From assembly GCA_016214905.1 (NCBI GenBank), contig JACRMQ010000006.1, positions 248,001 through 312,000 of the forward strand: a stretch of 64,000 nucleotides of DNA, given 5' to 3'. The notes beneath the pieces were generated by a model, which made no database searches, had not been told where the DNA came from, and saw nothing but the letters and a program-made list of their open reading frames with translations. Shown here in pieces: positions 54,662 to 63,347 of this stretch. The position numbers were made by a program, and so were the translations under genes. Each line of letters starts with the position of its first letter. Position 1 is the stretch's first letter. This stretch comes from Ignavibacteriales bacterium (GTDB taxonomy: Bacteria; Bacteroidota; Ignavibacteria; UBA10030; SZUA-254).

Positions 54662-55528
54662 ATGACAATGATTGAAGAATACAGACTTTCGTTGAAGATG
54701 CCCGAAGTGGAAGAGATTTTCGATCTCATTTTCTACAGACCGTTAGCTTTTCTTTTTGTTCAATCAATAAAGCGTTTCTCCATCACTCCGAACCAAATTA
54801 CTTTTATCTCTATGATGTTCGGATTTTTTGCCGCATGGCAATTTAGCCACGGCACTTCTGAAGCATTAATTATTGGCGGTGCATTATTTGTTGTATCAAA
54901 TGTATTAGATTGCGCGGATGGACAGCTTGCCAGAATACAAAAAAGCGGTTCATTGCTGGGGCGGGTTATAGACGGTGTGGCAGATTATATAGTCGGGCTT
55001 GCCGTTTTCATCAGTATAGGATTTGGGTTTGCTGCCATAAATCACGAGATGTGGATTCTTGTTATTCTCGCCGGATTTAGCACTGCTATGCATGCAATAT
55101 TCTTCGATCATTATCAAAACGAATTTATGTCAACCGTAAGATCGGAGATCAATTTTCTCGATAAGGAAATTGAACAATTCAGCAGCGAAGTTGAAAGAAT
55201 GAGGATTGAAAAAAGTAACAGTACGAAAATTATCTTTCTGATTCTTTATCTCAAATATTTAAATATACAAAAACAATTCGGTAAGAGATCGGATAATATT
55301 GGTTATGCTCCAGACCAATACAAAAAAGAAAATTCTGTTCTTATACGCTTTTGGAGTTTTATTGGTCCCACAACAAATAGAACAATTTTAATATTCTTTG
55401 CCTTTCTCGGAAGGATAGATATTTATCTCTGGGTAATTCTGATTGCAGGAAACTTATGGCTAATATTCTGTCGTGTTTACCAGTACAGTATTGATAATAA
55501 AAAGAAAACGTCTTCAGTCAATGCCTAA
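54662..55528 (+). CDS. CDP-alcohol phosphatidyltransferase, first of tandem pair
   Basis: A 288-residue membrane enzyme with the complete motif D-x2-D-G-x2-A-R-x8-G-x3-D-x3-D: Asp83, Asp86, Gly87, Ala90, Arg91, Gly100, Asp104, Asp108 (LDCADGQLARIQ ... GRVIDGVADYI). These enzymes join CDP-linked lipids or alcohols with a phosphoalcohol (for example inositol, glycerol or choline). A charged loop of ~70 residues (EIEQFSSEVERMRIEKSN) between helices is unlike the minimal family. The next gene encodes a paralogue with its start eight bases inside this stop. Confidence 0.92.
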   Translation: MTMIEEYRLSLKMPEVEEIFDLIFYRPLAFLFVQSIKRFSITPNQITFISMMFGFFAAWQFSHGTSEALIIGGALFVVSNVLDCADGQLARIQKSGSLLGRVIDGVADYIVGLAVFISIGFGFAAINHEMWILVILAGFSTAMHAIFFDHYQNEFMSTVRSEINFLDKEIEQFSSEVERMRIEKSNSTKIIFLILYLKYLNIQKQFGKRSDNIGYAPDQYKKENSVLIRFWSFIGPTTNRTILIFFAFLGRIDIYLWVILIAGNLWLIFCRVYQYSIDNKKKTSSVNA

Positions 55529-56390
55529 ACAGGATCCGATTACATTTTTCAAACAATCGTTAAAGTCAGAATCATACTTTGCAGATGAGTTGGTGAACAT
55601 TTATTTATTACGTCCGATTGCGGCGGTTATTGTTTGGATTTTTTATCCGACCAGAATCACTCCAAATCAGGTTACTCTGATGGCTATTCTTCTCGGACTG
55701 GCGAGCGCGGCTGCATACTCTTTTGGAACAGCGGCGGCAATTGCAACGGGCGGTGTTCTCATTGTAGCCAAAGATATTTTTGATGATGCTGATGGACAAC
55801 TAGCGCGGGCTAAGAAGATTTATTCCCGCCGCGGACGCTTTCTGGATTCTATCGGCGATTTTATTGTTGATGTGGCACTATTTTCTTCAATAACTTACAT
55901 CGTTTATATAGCGGAGCCAACCGGCTGGATAATGTTTCTTGGCATATTATCTTTTATCGGGATTACATTGAGAGTTTCGTATCATGTCTATTATCAGGTT
56001 TCTTTCTTTCATCTGGAAAATCAATACCCGCTCAACCGTACAGCAGAAGAAATAACCGAGGAAGATTTAGAAGGTGATCGTTTAGCCCTGAGGCTTCAGA
56101 AAATATTTATTTTAATTTATGGATGGCAGGATAAATTAATGCTCCGGATAGACCGGTGGTGTAAGGGAAGAAATTTTGATAAAAAGTTATTAGCAACCTG
56201 GTATTCAGACCGGTTGGCATTAAGAATATCCGGGCTATTAGGATTTGGTACAGAGTTTATGCTTATGTGTATTTGTTCATGGATCAATGAACTCCAGGCT
56301 TATCTGATTATTAATGTTATTGTTATGAATGGGATATGGATGGTAAGTATATTTTATCGCCGTTTTATACTTGCCAGAAATTTAGCATGA
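55521..56390 (+). CDS. CDP-alcohol phosphatidyltransferase, second of tandem pair
   Basis: A 289-residue membrane protein with the full CDP-AP motif: Asp88, Asp91, Gly92, Ala95, Arg96, Gly105, Asp109, Asp113 (DDADGQLARAKK ... GRFLDSIGDFI). Start ATG 55521 (MPKQDPITFF) overlaps the upstream gene by eight bases; an upstream ATG at 55473 is unlikely. The two enzymes share ~30% identity by eye in the core. They may work as a heterodimer or act in turn on one polar lipid such as an inositol- or choline-containing one. Substrates are not predictable. Confidence 0.92.
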   Translation: MPKQDPITFFKQSLKSESYFADELVNIYLLRPIAAVIVWIFYPTRITPNQVTLMAILLGLASAAAYSFGTAAAIATGGVLIVAKDIFDDADGQLARAKKIYSRRGRFLDSIGDFIVDVALFSSITYIVYIAEPTGWIMFLGILSFIGITLRVSYHVYYQVSFFHLENQYPLNRTAEEITEEDLEGDRLALRLQKIFILIYGWQDKLMLRIDRWCKGRNFDKKLLATWYSDRLALRISGLLGFGTEFMLMCICSWINELQAYLIINVIVMNGIWMVSIFYRRFILARNLA

Positions 56391-56416
56391 TGAAATTTTG
56401 ATCATCCTGTTTAACG

Positions 56417-57178
56417 TCAATTACCATCGCTTATATTCTTTAGTGCTTTTATAGATTCTTCGATATGTTTTTCAGCTTGCATCTGTGAGTTAAAAGTGTG
56501 AACCACAATTCCTTGTTTATCCACGATATAAGTAACCCTGCCGGCTATTAATCCGAAAAGATTAGATGGCACACCGAATAAATTTCGCACTTTATTCCCA
56601 TCATCGCTCAATAAGATGTAATTTAAGTTGTGCTTTTTGGCGAACTGTTTATGACTTTCCACATTGTCGGAACTGATGCCGATGATTTCCGCATCTGCCA
56701 TACGGAAAATCTCATACTGATCTCTGAAACTGCAAGCTTCTTTTGTGCATCCCGGACTGTCGTCTTTGGGATAAAAGTAAATAACCATATTTTTCTTACC
56801 AATTATAGCAGAGATATCAATCATTCTCCCGTTTTGGTCGGGGAGAGTGAATGCCGGGATACGACTGCCAATATCTATCTTATTCATACTGTTGCCTGAG
56901 AATAAATTTATATCACTGTTAAAAAAGAAATAAAGAAAAAATAAAATAAAATACACGGAGAGGTAAAAACGGTAAAAATTCCGCTGTCGGATGTAAAGTG
57001 TATTATCGGGATAGATGTTTCCCAATAATCCTTTGATCTCTCTGATAAAAACCGGTTTAATGTTAATGAGCCATCGATCAGTTTGGTAAACGGTTTTACG
57101 GAATCTACTTCGGTAATAACCCAAAGGCAGACCCCAAACCATAAACAATATCAACCATATGTTTTCGAGCCATTGCAT
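56417..57178 (-). CDS. Membrane-anchored PrxQ/BCP-type peroxiredoxin
   Basis: A 253-residue fusion. Residues 1-97 carry two transmembrane helices (~6-22 and 70-87) around a loop full of Arg/Lys (RSRFRK, RQRNFYR). From Met98 a full PrxQ domain follows, with peroxidatic Cys144 and resolving Cys149 in SPGCTKEACSFRD, as in E. coli BCP, then SSDNVESHKQFAKKHNLNYI and RVTYIVDKQGIVVHTF. The positive-inside rule puts the loop in the cytoplasm and so the peroxidase in the periplasm. Met98 could also serve as a separate start for a soluble form. Third gene of a minus-strand operon. Confidence 0.88.
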   Translation of the reverse strand: MQWLENIWLILFMVWGLPLGYYRSRFRKTVYQTDRWLINIKPVFIREIKGLLGNIYPDNTLYIRQRNFYRFYLSVYFILFFLYFFFNSDINLFSGNSMNKIDIGSRIPAFTLPDQNGRMIDISAIIGKKNMVIYFYPKDDSPGCTKEACSFRDQYEIFRMADAEIIGISSDNVESHKQFAKKHNLNYILLSDDGNKVRNLFGVPSNLFGLIAGRVTYIVDKQGIVVHTFNSQMQAEKHIEESIKALKNISDGN

Positions 57179-57184
57179 AGTTTA

Positions 57185-57970
57185 TCAATTATTTTTTGGA
57201 AACCATGGAATAAAAGTACTTGTTTTCTTCACATATTCTCTGTATTGTGGCTTGGTTTCTTTGAGTGTCTTTTCTAATAATGTCACCCCCGAAACTTTAA
57301 TAATGAGAGTAGTCATAAGGAGTGAACCAAAAAAGGGCACATAGCTGCCGCCTGATATAGAAATTAAACCATATCCCAACCAGACTGCAGCGTCACCGAA
57401 ATAGTTTGGATGTCGGGTGTATCGCCATAAACCGGTGTTGAGCACTTTTCCTTTATTCATAGGATTTGATTTGAATTTTGCTAATTGGTAATCACCAATC
57501 GTTTCAAATATAATACCAATAATCCAAAAGAAGATTCCGATAATATCTAAGATATTGAGCGAGGGGTCGGTTGTATAATACTGTGCTCCGAGGAGTGGTA
57601 CGGAAATCAGCCACATGAGAATCCCTTGCAGGAGAAATGTCTGAAAAAAGCTTATCCACCAGTAACGGTGTTCACCGTAATTTTTTCGAAATTGCCGGTA
57701 ACGAAAATCTTCTCCCTTGCCGATATTTCTCAATGCGAGATATATTGACAGGCGAAATCCCCAAACTGAGACAAGCGTTGTAATGAGAATCTTACGTATT
57801 ATATATCCATCGGTAAGGAAGAAATATAACCATGCTGAGATTATAAAACCGATGCCCCAGAAAAGATCGACAATACTGACATTTTTAATAATTACACTTA
57901 TTATCCAGAGCAATGTCATCATGACAAGAATGAATAACAGTGCTTGAAAATATATCTCGAAAAATGTCAT
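57185..57970 (-). CDS. DUF1295/isoprenylcysteine methyltransferase-like membrane protein
   Basis: A 261-residue protein with about six transmembrane helices and the C-terminal motif RYTRHPNYFGDAAVWLGYGL (from residue 183) shared by the steroid-5-alpha-reductase/ICMT/NnrU superfamily, followed by a conserved Glu (TLLEKTLKETKPQYREYVKK). Such enzymes methylate or reduce hydrophobic substrates with SAM or NADPH; the group close to DUF1295 is poorly understood. AAGGAG fits the ATG at 57970 (8 bases) rather than 57976. Gaps to both neighbours are 6-12 bases, so one operon. Confidence 0.85.
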   Translation of the reverse strand: MTFFEIYFQALLFILVMMTLLWIISVIIKNVSIVDLFWGIGFIISAWLYFFLTDGYIIRKILITTLVSVWGFRLSIYLALRNIGKGEDFRYRQFRKNYGEHRYWWISFFQTFLLQGILMWLISVPLLGAQYYTTDPSLNILDIIGIFFWIIGIIFETIGDYQLAKFKSNPMNKGKVLNTGLWRYTRHPNYFGDAAVWLGYGLISISGGSYVPFFGSLLMTTLIIKVSGVTLLEKTLKETKPQYREYVKKTSTFIPWFPKNN

Positions 57971-57981
57971 TGGCATTCTCC

Positions 57982-59778
57982 TTATTCAAACATAAATGAA
58001 ACTGCCGCTGCGCCTATGCCCGCATTCATTCCAATGACCGGTGAAATGTTAACGGTATCGACCGGTGTTTTTCCTGTGAGTATTTTCATCTGATCGGTGT
58101 ACCAATTAGCGGCATCTTCGTTGCCGGCGTGTAGAATGATGTAATTCCAGATATCCTTCCCATTGCTGAGGTCGCGGATGTGTTCCATAATTTTTTTCAT
58201 ATTGGATTGCTGGTTAAAAGTTTTGCCAAATAATATTGATTTTCCATCTTCATCAAGTGAAACGATCGGATTTATATTAAGTAATCGTGCCAGTAAACCT
58301 TTTACCTGAGAAACTCGCCCCCCACGAACCATGTATTCAAGTGTTTGAACACTGACGAATATTTTAGTTTGCCTGAGCCATCGGTCAGACGCCTCCAGAA
58401 TTTCAGAATGTGTCCTGCCTGATTCTATCGCGCGGGCGATTCGAAGTGCTAGCAAGCCGAGACCGCCTGAGAGGTTTCTTGAGTCGATTACTGAAATCTG
58501 TTTATTGAATTCTTTACTCACTTTTTCTGCTGCTTTCCGGCTGCTGTTCAGTGTCCCGCTGAATTTACCAGTGAGATGTACAGCAATAATTGAATCATAG
58601 TGAGAAGCAAGCTGTGAATAGAGATTGAGAAACGCTGTGTCATTCACTTGGGATGTTGAAGGAAAAGCCTGCATCTCATCTAAAAGCGTGTAGAACTGTT
58701 TCGGTGTTATTGTGATTTTGTCGAGATAATGGTTTTCGCCGAAGTGGATATTAATCGGTAGCATATGAATTTGATGATAATCCATTAATTTTTCAGATAG
58801 GTCACAGGTAGAATCGGTTACTAGCGCGATTTTCCATTTTCTGTTGTATGCCGCCTCACTTTGACGGATCATGTCTTCAGCTTTTTGATTGGTGAGGATT
58901 CCGACTCTCCGCAACCGGGTAAATAAATCTGCGGGCGTATTCGTGTGAAGGTGAAAGTGTGTAATTTTTTGGGAACCTGCAACAACAACGGAATTGCCAA
59001 ATTCATACAGAATATTTTGTAATGAATGACTATCGATGGCTGAATGTTTTATTGTTGCTTCGGTGCAGAACCTATGGGTTACAATCTCGGGGACAATCTC
59101 CTGGACTTTCTGTATGTCGATGGTTTCTATTTTCGAATGCAGAAGTCGCTTAATATTTTTCGACTTAATAAGATCGATGATGCCTTCAATGAATAGAACG
59201 AACCCTTTTGCACCAGCATCGACAACATTTGCTTTAGCAAGAACCGCAAGCTTCGATGTTGTTTCCTCTAATGATCGCCGTATAATTTCGTGTGAACCAA
59301 TGATAAGCTGGGCAAAATCCCGGGCCTTTTCTTTGTTGTTATGAATATATTCAGCCCAGTCATTGATCACGGTGAGCATGGTCCCTTCGACAGGATTGGC
59401 AATCGCATCGAATAAATGTTTTACAGATCGTTTGATGATCTCAGCAAATTCAATAGGAGAGAGTGCGACCGAGTTTCCAGCTTCGGTGCTCATTCCGTAT
59501 AGGAACTGGGCGAAAATGATGCCGGAATTCCCACGTGCTCCTGCTAGAGCGGCATCGGCAATTTTATCTGCGGTTATCTTGAATGACCTATCGGGATGTA
59601 TTTGTTCCAGAACAGAGCGGATTGTAGAAGTAAGATTTGTTCCGGTGTCGCCGTCTCTAACAGGGAATACATTAATACGGTTTAACTCAATCTGATTTTC
59701 GAACACCCTTTGCGCGCCTGCTCTAAAAACGTAATAAAGCATCCGTCCATCAAGTTTTGATATAGAGCTGTCTTTCAT
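57982..59778 (-). CDS. FakA-FakB fusion: DhaL kinase plus DegV fatty-acid-binding protein
   Basis: A 598-residue protein. Residues 1-205 form a DhaL/DAK2 kinase domain (RINVFPVRDGDTGTNLTST with the DGDTGTN metal/ATP motif at 42-48, ARGNSGIIFAQFL, EGTMLTVINDWAEY, VDAGAKGFVLFIEG). Residues ~230-305 match the middle domain of FakA (FCTEATIKHSA, HFHLHTNTPADLF). Residues 316-598 are a full DegV/FakB domain (LVTDSTCDLSEKLM, AFPSTSQVND, HLTGKFSGTLNSSR). FakA phosphorylates fatty acids held by FakB for phospholipid synthesis. The C-terminal FakB-binding domain of FakA is absent; FakB itself is attached instead. Confidence 0.9.
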   Translation of the reverse strand: MKDSSISKLDGRMLYYVFRAGAQRVFENQIELNRINVFPVRDGDTGTNLTSTIRSVLEQIHPDRSFKITADKIADAALAGARGNSGIIFAQFLYGMSTEAGNSVALSPIEFAEIIKRSVKHLFDAIANPVEGTMLTVINDWAEYIHNNKEKARDFAQLIIGSHEIIRRSLEETTSKLAVLAKANVVDAGAKGFVLFIEGIIDLIKSKNIKRLLHSKIETIDIQKVQEIVPEIVTHRFCTEATIKHSAIDSHSLQNILYEFGNSVVVAGSQKITHFHLHTNTPADLFTRLRRVGILTNQKAEDMIRQSEAAYNRKWKIALVTDSTCDLSEKLMDYHQIHMLPINIHFGENHYLDKITITPKQFYTLLDEMQAFPSTSQVNDTAFLNLYSQLASHYDSIIAVHLTGKFSGTLNSSRKAAEKVSKEFNKQISVIDSRNLSGGLGLLALRIARAIESGRTHSEILEASDRWLRQTKIFVSVQTLEYMVRGGRVSQVKGLLARLLNINPIVSLDEDGKSILFGKTFNQQSNMKKIMEHIRDLSNGKDIWNYIILHAGNEDAANWYTDQMKILTGKTPVDTVNISPVIGMNAGIGAAAVSFMFE

Positions 59779-59862
59779 TGATATGCGCCGATAAATTTTA
59801 ATCTATGTCCGTGTTCCTAAAATACAACTTATGATTAGGTAATATCGTTCCTTGAATCGAAT

Positions 59863-60387
59863 TTATCTTTTTCTGCTGTGAAATCCTAAAATAATACCCA
59901 GAACTACCGACCATATTGCAGCGAGACCGATCTGATATGGTTTCGGCAAAATAAACGTAATAGTGTGCGCGGGGATCCAAAACCAAAGCAAAGATAGCAT
60001 GCCTTTATGAATATTGTCCCAATTCTTTTCGCGCGCGATTATGTTATCTAAAACTCTGTGCATTATCACGAGGAATGGACCGAACTGTAAATTCATAGAA
60101 ACTGAAACGGCAAAAGATCTGCCGAACAAATCAAGCGACGGCAGGAGGTCGTGTTGTATTAAACTATCAACAAATCCTTGAAATCCCGTGAAAGCGTATT
60201 TGATGCACACAGCGAGCAAAGCCCACTCAAGCATTTTCAATAAAAGTGTCAAAGGGGAAAACGGGAAGGAAATCTTTTTCTGAATCAACCACTTGGATAC
60301 GATATCACCAAACGTCCCGAGTATTGCAAACTGAACCATTGCGGTTGTTAGCGGATATTCCGAGACTAAAGAGATATACCAAGTCAT
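59863..60387 (-). CDS. Mpv17-like membrane protein
   Basis: A 174-residue protein with about four hydrophobic helices. The first, FAILGTFGDIVSKWLIQKKI, matches the Mpv17/PMP22 entry motif (gD..Q), and the end (WFWIPAHTITFILPKPYQIG, LAAIWSVVLGIILGF) matches its C-terminal signature. Eukaryotic Mpv17 forms a channel in mitochondria; the bacterial role is unknown. It is separated from the FakA-FakB fusion gene by 84 bases in the same direction. Confidence 0.7.
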   Translation of the reverse strand: MTWYISLVSEYPLTTAMVQFAILGTFGDIVSKWLIQKKISFPFSPLTLLLKMLEWALLAVCIKYAFTGFQGFVDSLIQHDLLPSLDLFGRSFAVSVSMNLQFGPFLVIMHRVLDNIIAREKNWDNIHKGMLSLLWFWIPAHTITFILPKPYQIGLAAIWSVVLGIILGFHSRKR

Positions 60388-60480
60388 ACCGGTAGATTTA
60401 TTTGTTCATTAAAAATTATTTTTAGATATTCAGGCAACGGCAGAGAGGAAACCGCGGGTTGAATAATTTTTAGGAACAGG

Positions 60481-60849
60481 TTAAGATGTTAAAATACGAT
60501 TCATCAGAGCGAGCAGTTCATCGACATCGCACGGCTTATCGATAAAAGCTTCGGCTCCGTTGCGTTTGGCTTCAACGGCGTTCGACAAATCGGCAAAGGC
60601 AGTCAGTATAATGACTTTTGTAACCGGATAATGCTTCTTGATATATTTCAAAACTTCCAGACCGTTCATCTTGGGCATCTTGATGTCAAGAATAGCGAGG
60701 TCGAATTGTTTTTTCTGAACACGGGCAACGGCTTCAACTCCGTCGTAAGCTACAGTCACGTCGTATCCTGCCCTGGCTATTTCTTTTGAGAGGAGATCGA
60801 GCAGACTCACATCGTCGTCAACAGCGAGAATTTTATATTTTGGTTCCAT
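60481..60849 (-). CDS. Single-domain response regulator
   Basis: A 122-residue receiver domain only, with the acidic pocket (ILAVDDDVSLL), phosphoacceptor Asp55 in LAILDIKMPKM, Thr83 and Lys105 in AFIDKPCDVDEL. No output domain follows, so it is CheY/Spo0F-like and signals by protein binding. No histidine kinase gene is adjacent; the partner is elsewhere. Confidence 0.95.
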   Translation of the reverse strand: MEPKYKILAVDDDVSLLDLLSKEIARAGYDVTVAYDGVEAVARVQKKQFDLAILDIKMPKMNGLEVLKYIKKHYPVTKVIILTAFADLSNAVEAKRNGAEAFIDKPCDVDELLALMNRILTS

Positions 60850-61021
60850 AATAGTCCAATTTTGCCATTAATATACGAATAATTTTTTGAAGAGCAAATG
60901 TAGGAAATAATTCGATAATGGAAATCGGAAACGTCTCTTATAATTTGATTTTAGTTTGATTTTGTGTTTCGATTTCATTTGTTTACCTTAACTATAAATT
61001 ATTTTTGTTCGATAGTTCAAT

Positions 61022-61408
61022 ATGTCAATTCAATTAATACTCTCTACTGTTCTCATCTCATTAGCCCTCATCTTTTACTCAATCGGTGTTTGGTCTGAAC
61101 GAATTGCCAAATATCTTAAACCGTGGCATGTGGTTACCTTTTGGACGGGATTTACTTTTGATGTTTTGGGGACATTAGCAATGCATCAGTTGGCTAAAGG
61201 ACCATTCAATATTCTGGAACCGCACACCTTTACCGGTCAGGTTGCTTTATGGCTTATGTTCGTTCATGCAATCTGGGCTACAATTGTAACGCGGAAGGGG
61301 AGTGAGGAATTGCGAATTAAATTTCACCGTTACAGTTTGGTGGTTTGGTTGATATGGCTGGTTCCGTATTTTGGCGGGATGTATATCGGCATGACGAATC
61401 GTTCTTAG
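61022..61408 (+). CDS. HsmA-family membrane protein
   Basis: A 128-residue protein with four transmembrane helices and the HsmA (TIGR03987) pattern: ALIFYSIGVWSERIAKYLKP, WTGFTFDVLGTLAMHQLAKG, HTFTGQVALWLMFVHAIWAT, FHRYSLVVWLIWLVPYFGGM. The function is not established. It is monocistronic and flanked by minus-strand genes. Confidence 0.88.
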   Translation: MSIQLILSTVLISLALIFYSIGVWSERIAKYLKPWHVVTFWTGFTFDVLGTLAMHQLAKGPFNILEPHTFTGQVALWLMFVHAIWATIVTRKGSEELRIKFHRYSLVVWLIWLVPYFGGMYIGMTNRS

Positions 61409-61484
61409 AAGTCTTTGCAACTGTCATCCTTCAACGGGTTCGTCATACTCACCGCATGCAATCTCAGGTTTACGTTGCGCGATA

Positions 61485-62141
61485 TTATTCGTGATTGCAA
61501 CTACAGTGTTTATTGTTTTTTGATTTTTCGAAGCACTCTTTTCCTTCTCTCAGCGAATAATAGGCGAGTGCAAGCGAACCAATTGCGTCTATGTAAGGTA
61601 TTTTCACAATCTCGTATATCGCGCTGGCGGCAAGCAGTACAATCGACATGTTCACGCAGACTCTTGTGCATTCAGCATCGGCGAGTATAGCTTCTGAGTT
61701 GAGCGCTTTACCCATCCGCCGCTTCCAATAAATTAAGATCAGCATCACCGCAATTGAAATTATCGAAATAACAACTCCCCAGAATGTCGATTCCGGTTTG
61801 TGTCCGATATAGAGGTTGTAGATACCGGTTGCAACAAGACCGGCAGTAAGAATATAAAAAGCCGATCCGGTAATGCGTAATGCGGTGCGCTCAAAATTAT
61901 CCCTGCAGGTATCTGGTTTCATATGAATGCGGATCACCATATGCGCGATGCCAAGTCCTGAGATCGCTTCGATGAAACTATCAACACCGAAACCGAAAAG
62001 AGTGAAACTCTCATCCTGGTAACCGAAGTAAATTGAAATAACTCCTTCGATTATGTTGTAAGCAATCGTAAAAATTGCCAGACCGAATGTTATCTTATAA
62101 AGCTTATCGGTATCGATCCTGGCGTCTGAAGAGGAGTTCAT
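61485..62141 (-). CDS. CDF-type cation transporter lacking the C-terminal domain
   Basis: A 218-residue membrane protein with the six-helix core of cation diffusion facilitators: YNIIEGVISIYFGYQDESFT, GFGVDSFIEAISGLGIAHMV, a Cys-containing loop (DTCRDNF), and SEAILADAECTRVCVNMSIV. Metal-site residues lie in helix 2 (FGVDSFIE) and helix 5 (ADAECTRV). The cytoplasmic metal-binding domain of ~90 residues found in standard CDFs is missing; instead there is a Cys/His tail (NNKHCSCNHE). Probably a metal or cation exporter; the ion is unknown. It lies 30 bases downstream of the nitronate monooxygenase-like gene in the same direction. Confidence 0.85.
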   Translation of the reverse strand: MNSSSDARIDTDKLYKITFGLAIFTIAYNIIEGVISIYFGYQDESFTLFGFGVDSFIEAISGLGIAHMVIRIHMKPDTCRDNFERTALRITGSAFYILTAGLVATGIYNLYIGHKPESTFWGVVISIISIAVMLILIYWKRRMGKALNSEAILADAECTRVCVNMSIVLLAASAIYEIVKIPYIDAIGSLALAYYSLREGKECFEKSKNNKHCSCNHE

Positions 62142-62171
62142 TTTATTTGCAAAATTAATCGCGGAAGGTGT

Positions 62172-63239
62172 TTACTCTACCGCTTTAAATTCTGAGATAA
62201 GAGATTGGATTAATTCTTTTACGGAAGTGATACGTGTAGCTTTGAAAGCGTTCGCGCCGGCGAATGCGTATCCTTTTTCAAAATTTCCTTTTAGAGCATT
62301 TATCAGCGCGGTGATAATGCAATATGGACTGCTGGAAATTTCACATGTCTTAATGCACTGGAATGGGCATTGAAGCGGTTGCTTTTTCCCTTGTTTAACT
62401 TTCTCTAAAAAATTACTCATGATCGCGCGTCCCGGCATGCCAACCGGACTTTTAATAATCTCAATATCTTCGCTTTTAGCATCGATGTAAGATTGCTTGA
62501 ATGCGTCCGAAGCATCGCATTCATCTGTGGTTACGAAGCGTGTACCCATTTGCACACCCGAAGCGCCTAACTGCATAATATCATAAATATCTTTACCGGT
62601 GTAAATACCGCCGGCTGCGATAACGGGTATCGGCTGATTGTACATTTCTTCTATTTGCCTAACTTCGTGAACAACTTCCGGTATCAATTTTTCGAGTGAG
62701 TAATCTTTATCTTCGATCTGTTCAGGTTTGAAACCAAGGTGCCCGCCGGCTTTTGGACCTTCAACTACGATAGCATCTGGAAGGTAGTCGTAATTCTTTT
62801 TCCACTTTTCACAAATGATTTTGGCGGCACGTGCTGATGAGACAATTGGCGCTAATTTTGTGACGCTGTCTTTTTTTAGAAAACCCGGAAGGTCTAAAGG
62901 AAGACCCGCTCCGGCAAAAATTATATCGGTTTTTTCGGCAATAGCTGTCTTAACCATATCGGCAAAATTGGACATCGCCACCATGATATTAACTCCGATT
63001 ACACCGCCGGTTTTTTCACGGGCTTTCCGTAACTCTTCGCGCAAACCAAGGATGCTTGCCTCTAAAAAATCTTTTGATGATTCTTTGTATAAAAGTCCGA
63101 GACCTGCGCTGGAAATCACGCCGATTCCCCCTTCGTTAGCTACAGCTGCTGCTAAGCCCGATAGTGATATTCCGACACCCATTCCACCCTGTATTACTGG
63201 AACCGGTATATGTAAATTGCCAATTTGTAATGATTTCAT
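62172..63239 (-). CDS. Nitronate monooxygenase-like FMN enzyme
   Basis: A 355-residue TIM-barrel flavoprotein of COG2070: VIQGGMGVGISLSGLAAAVA, NEGGIGVISSAGLG, VEGPKAGGHLGF, IPVIAAGGIYTGKDIYDIMQ, LGASGVQMGTRFVTTDEC. It could be a nitronate monooxygenase, an enoyl-ACP reductase II (FabK) homologue or another 2-nitropropane dioxygenase-family enzyme; no FabK-specific feature was found. The C-terminal part has an extra Cys set (CPFQCIKTCEISSSPYC), which could bind a metal or an iron-sulphur cluster. It forms an operon with the CDF gene. Confidence 0.9.
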   Translation of the reverse strand: MKSLQIGNLHIPVPVIQGGMGVGISLSGLAAAVANEGGIGVISSAGLGLLYKESSKDFLEASILGLREELRKAREKTGGVIGVNIMVAMSNFADMVKTAIAEKTDIIFAGAGLPLDLPGFLKKDSVTKLAPIVSSARAAKIICEKWKKNYDYLPDAIVVEGPKAGGHLGFKPEQIEDKDYSLEKLIPEVVHEVRQIEEMYNQPIPVIAAGGIYTGKDIYDIMQLGASGVQMGTRFVTTDECDASDAFKQSYIDAKSEDIEIIKSPVGMPGRAIMSNFLEKVKQGKKQPLQCPFQCIKTCEISSSPYCIITALINALKGNFEKGYAFAGANAFKATRITSVKELIQSLISEFKAVE

Positions 63240-63347
63240 TTCGTCTTTAAAATATTCTTCTTTACAAGATAGTCATAATATTTCAGAATAAATAATTTAT
63301 TGGATAAAAGTGGACAATTTGGATAAATTAGAATTAATCGCATCATC

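Noticed and set aside
62815-63291. Plus-strand frame of 158 codons
   Set aside because: It is antisense to the nitronate monooxygenase-like gene.
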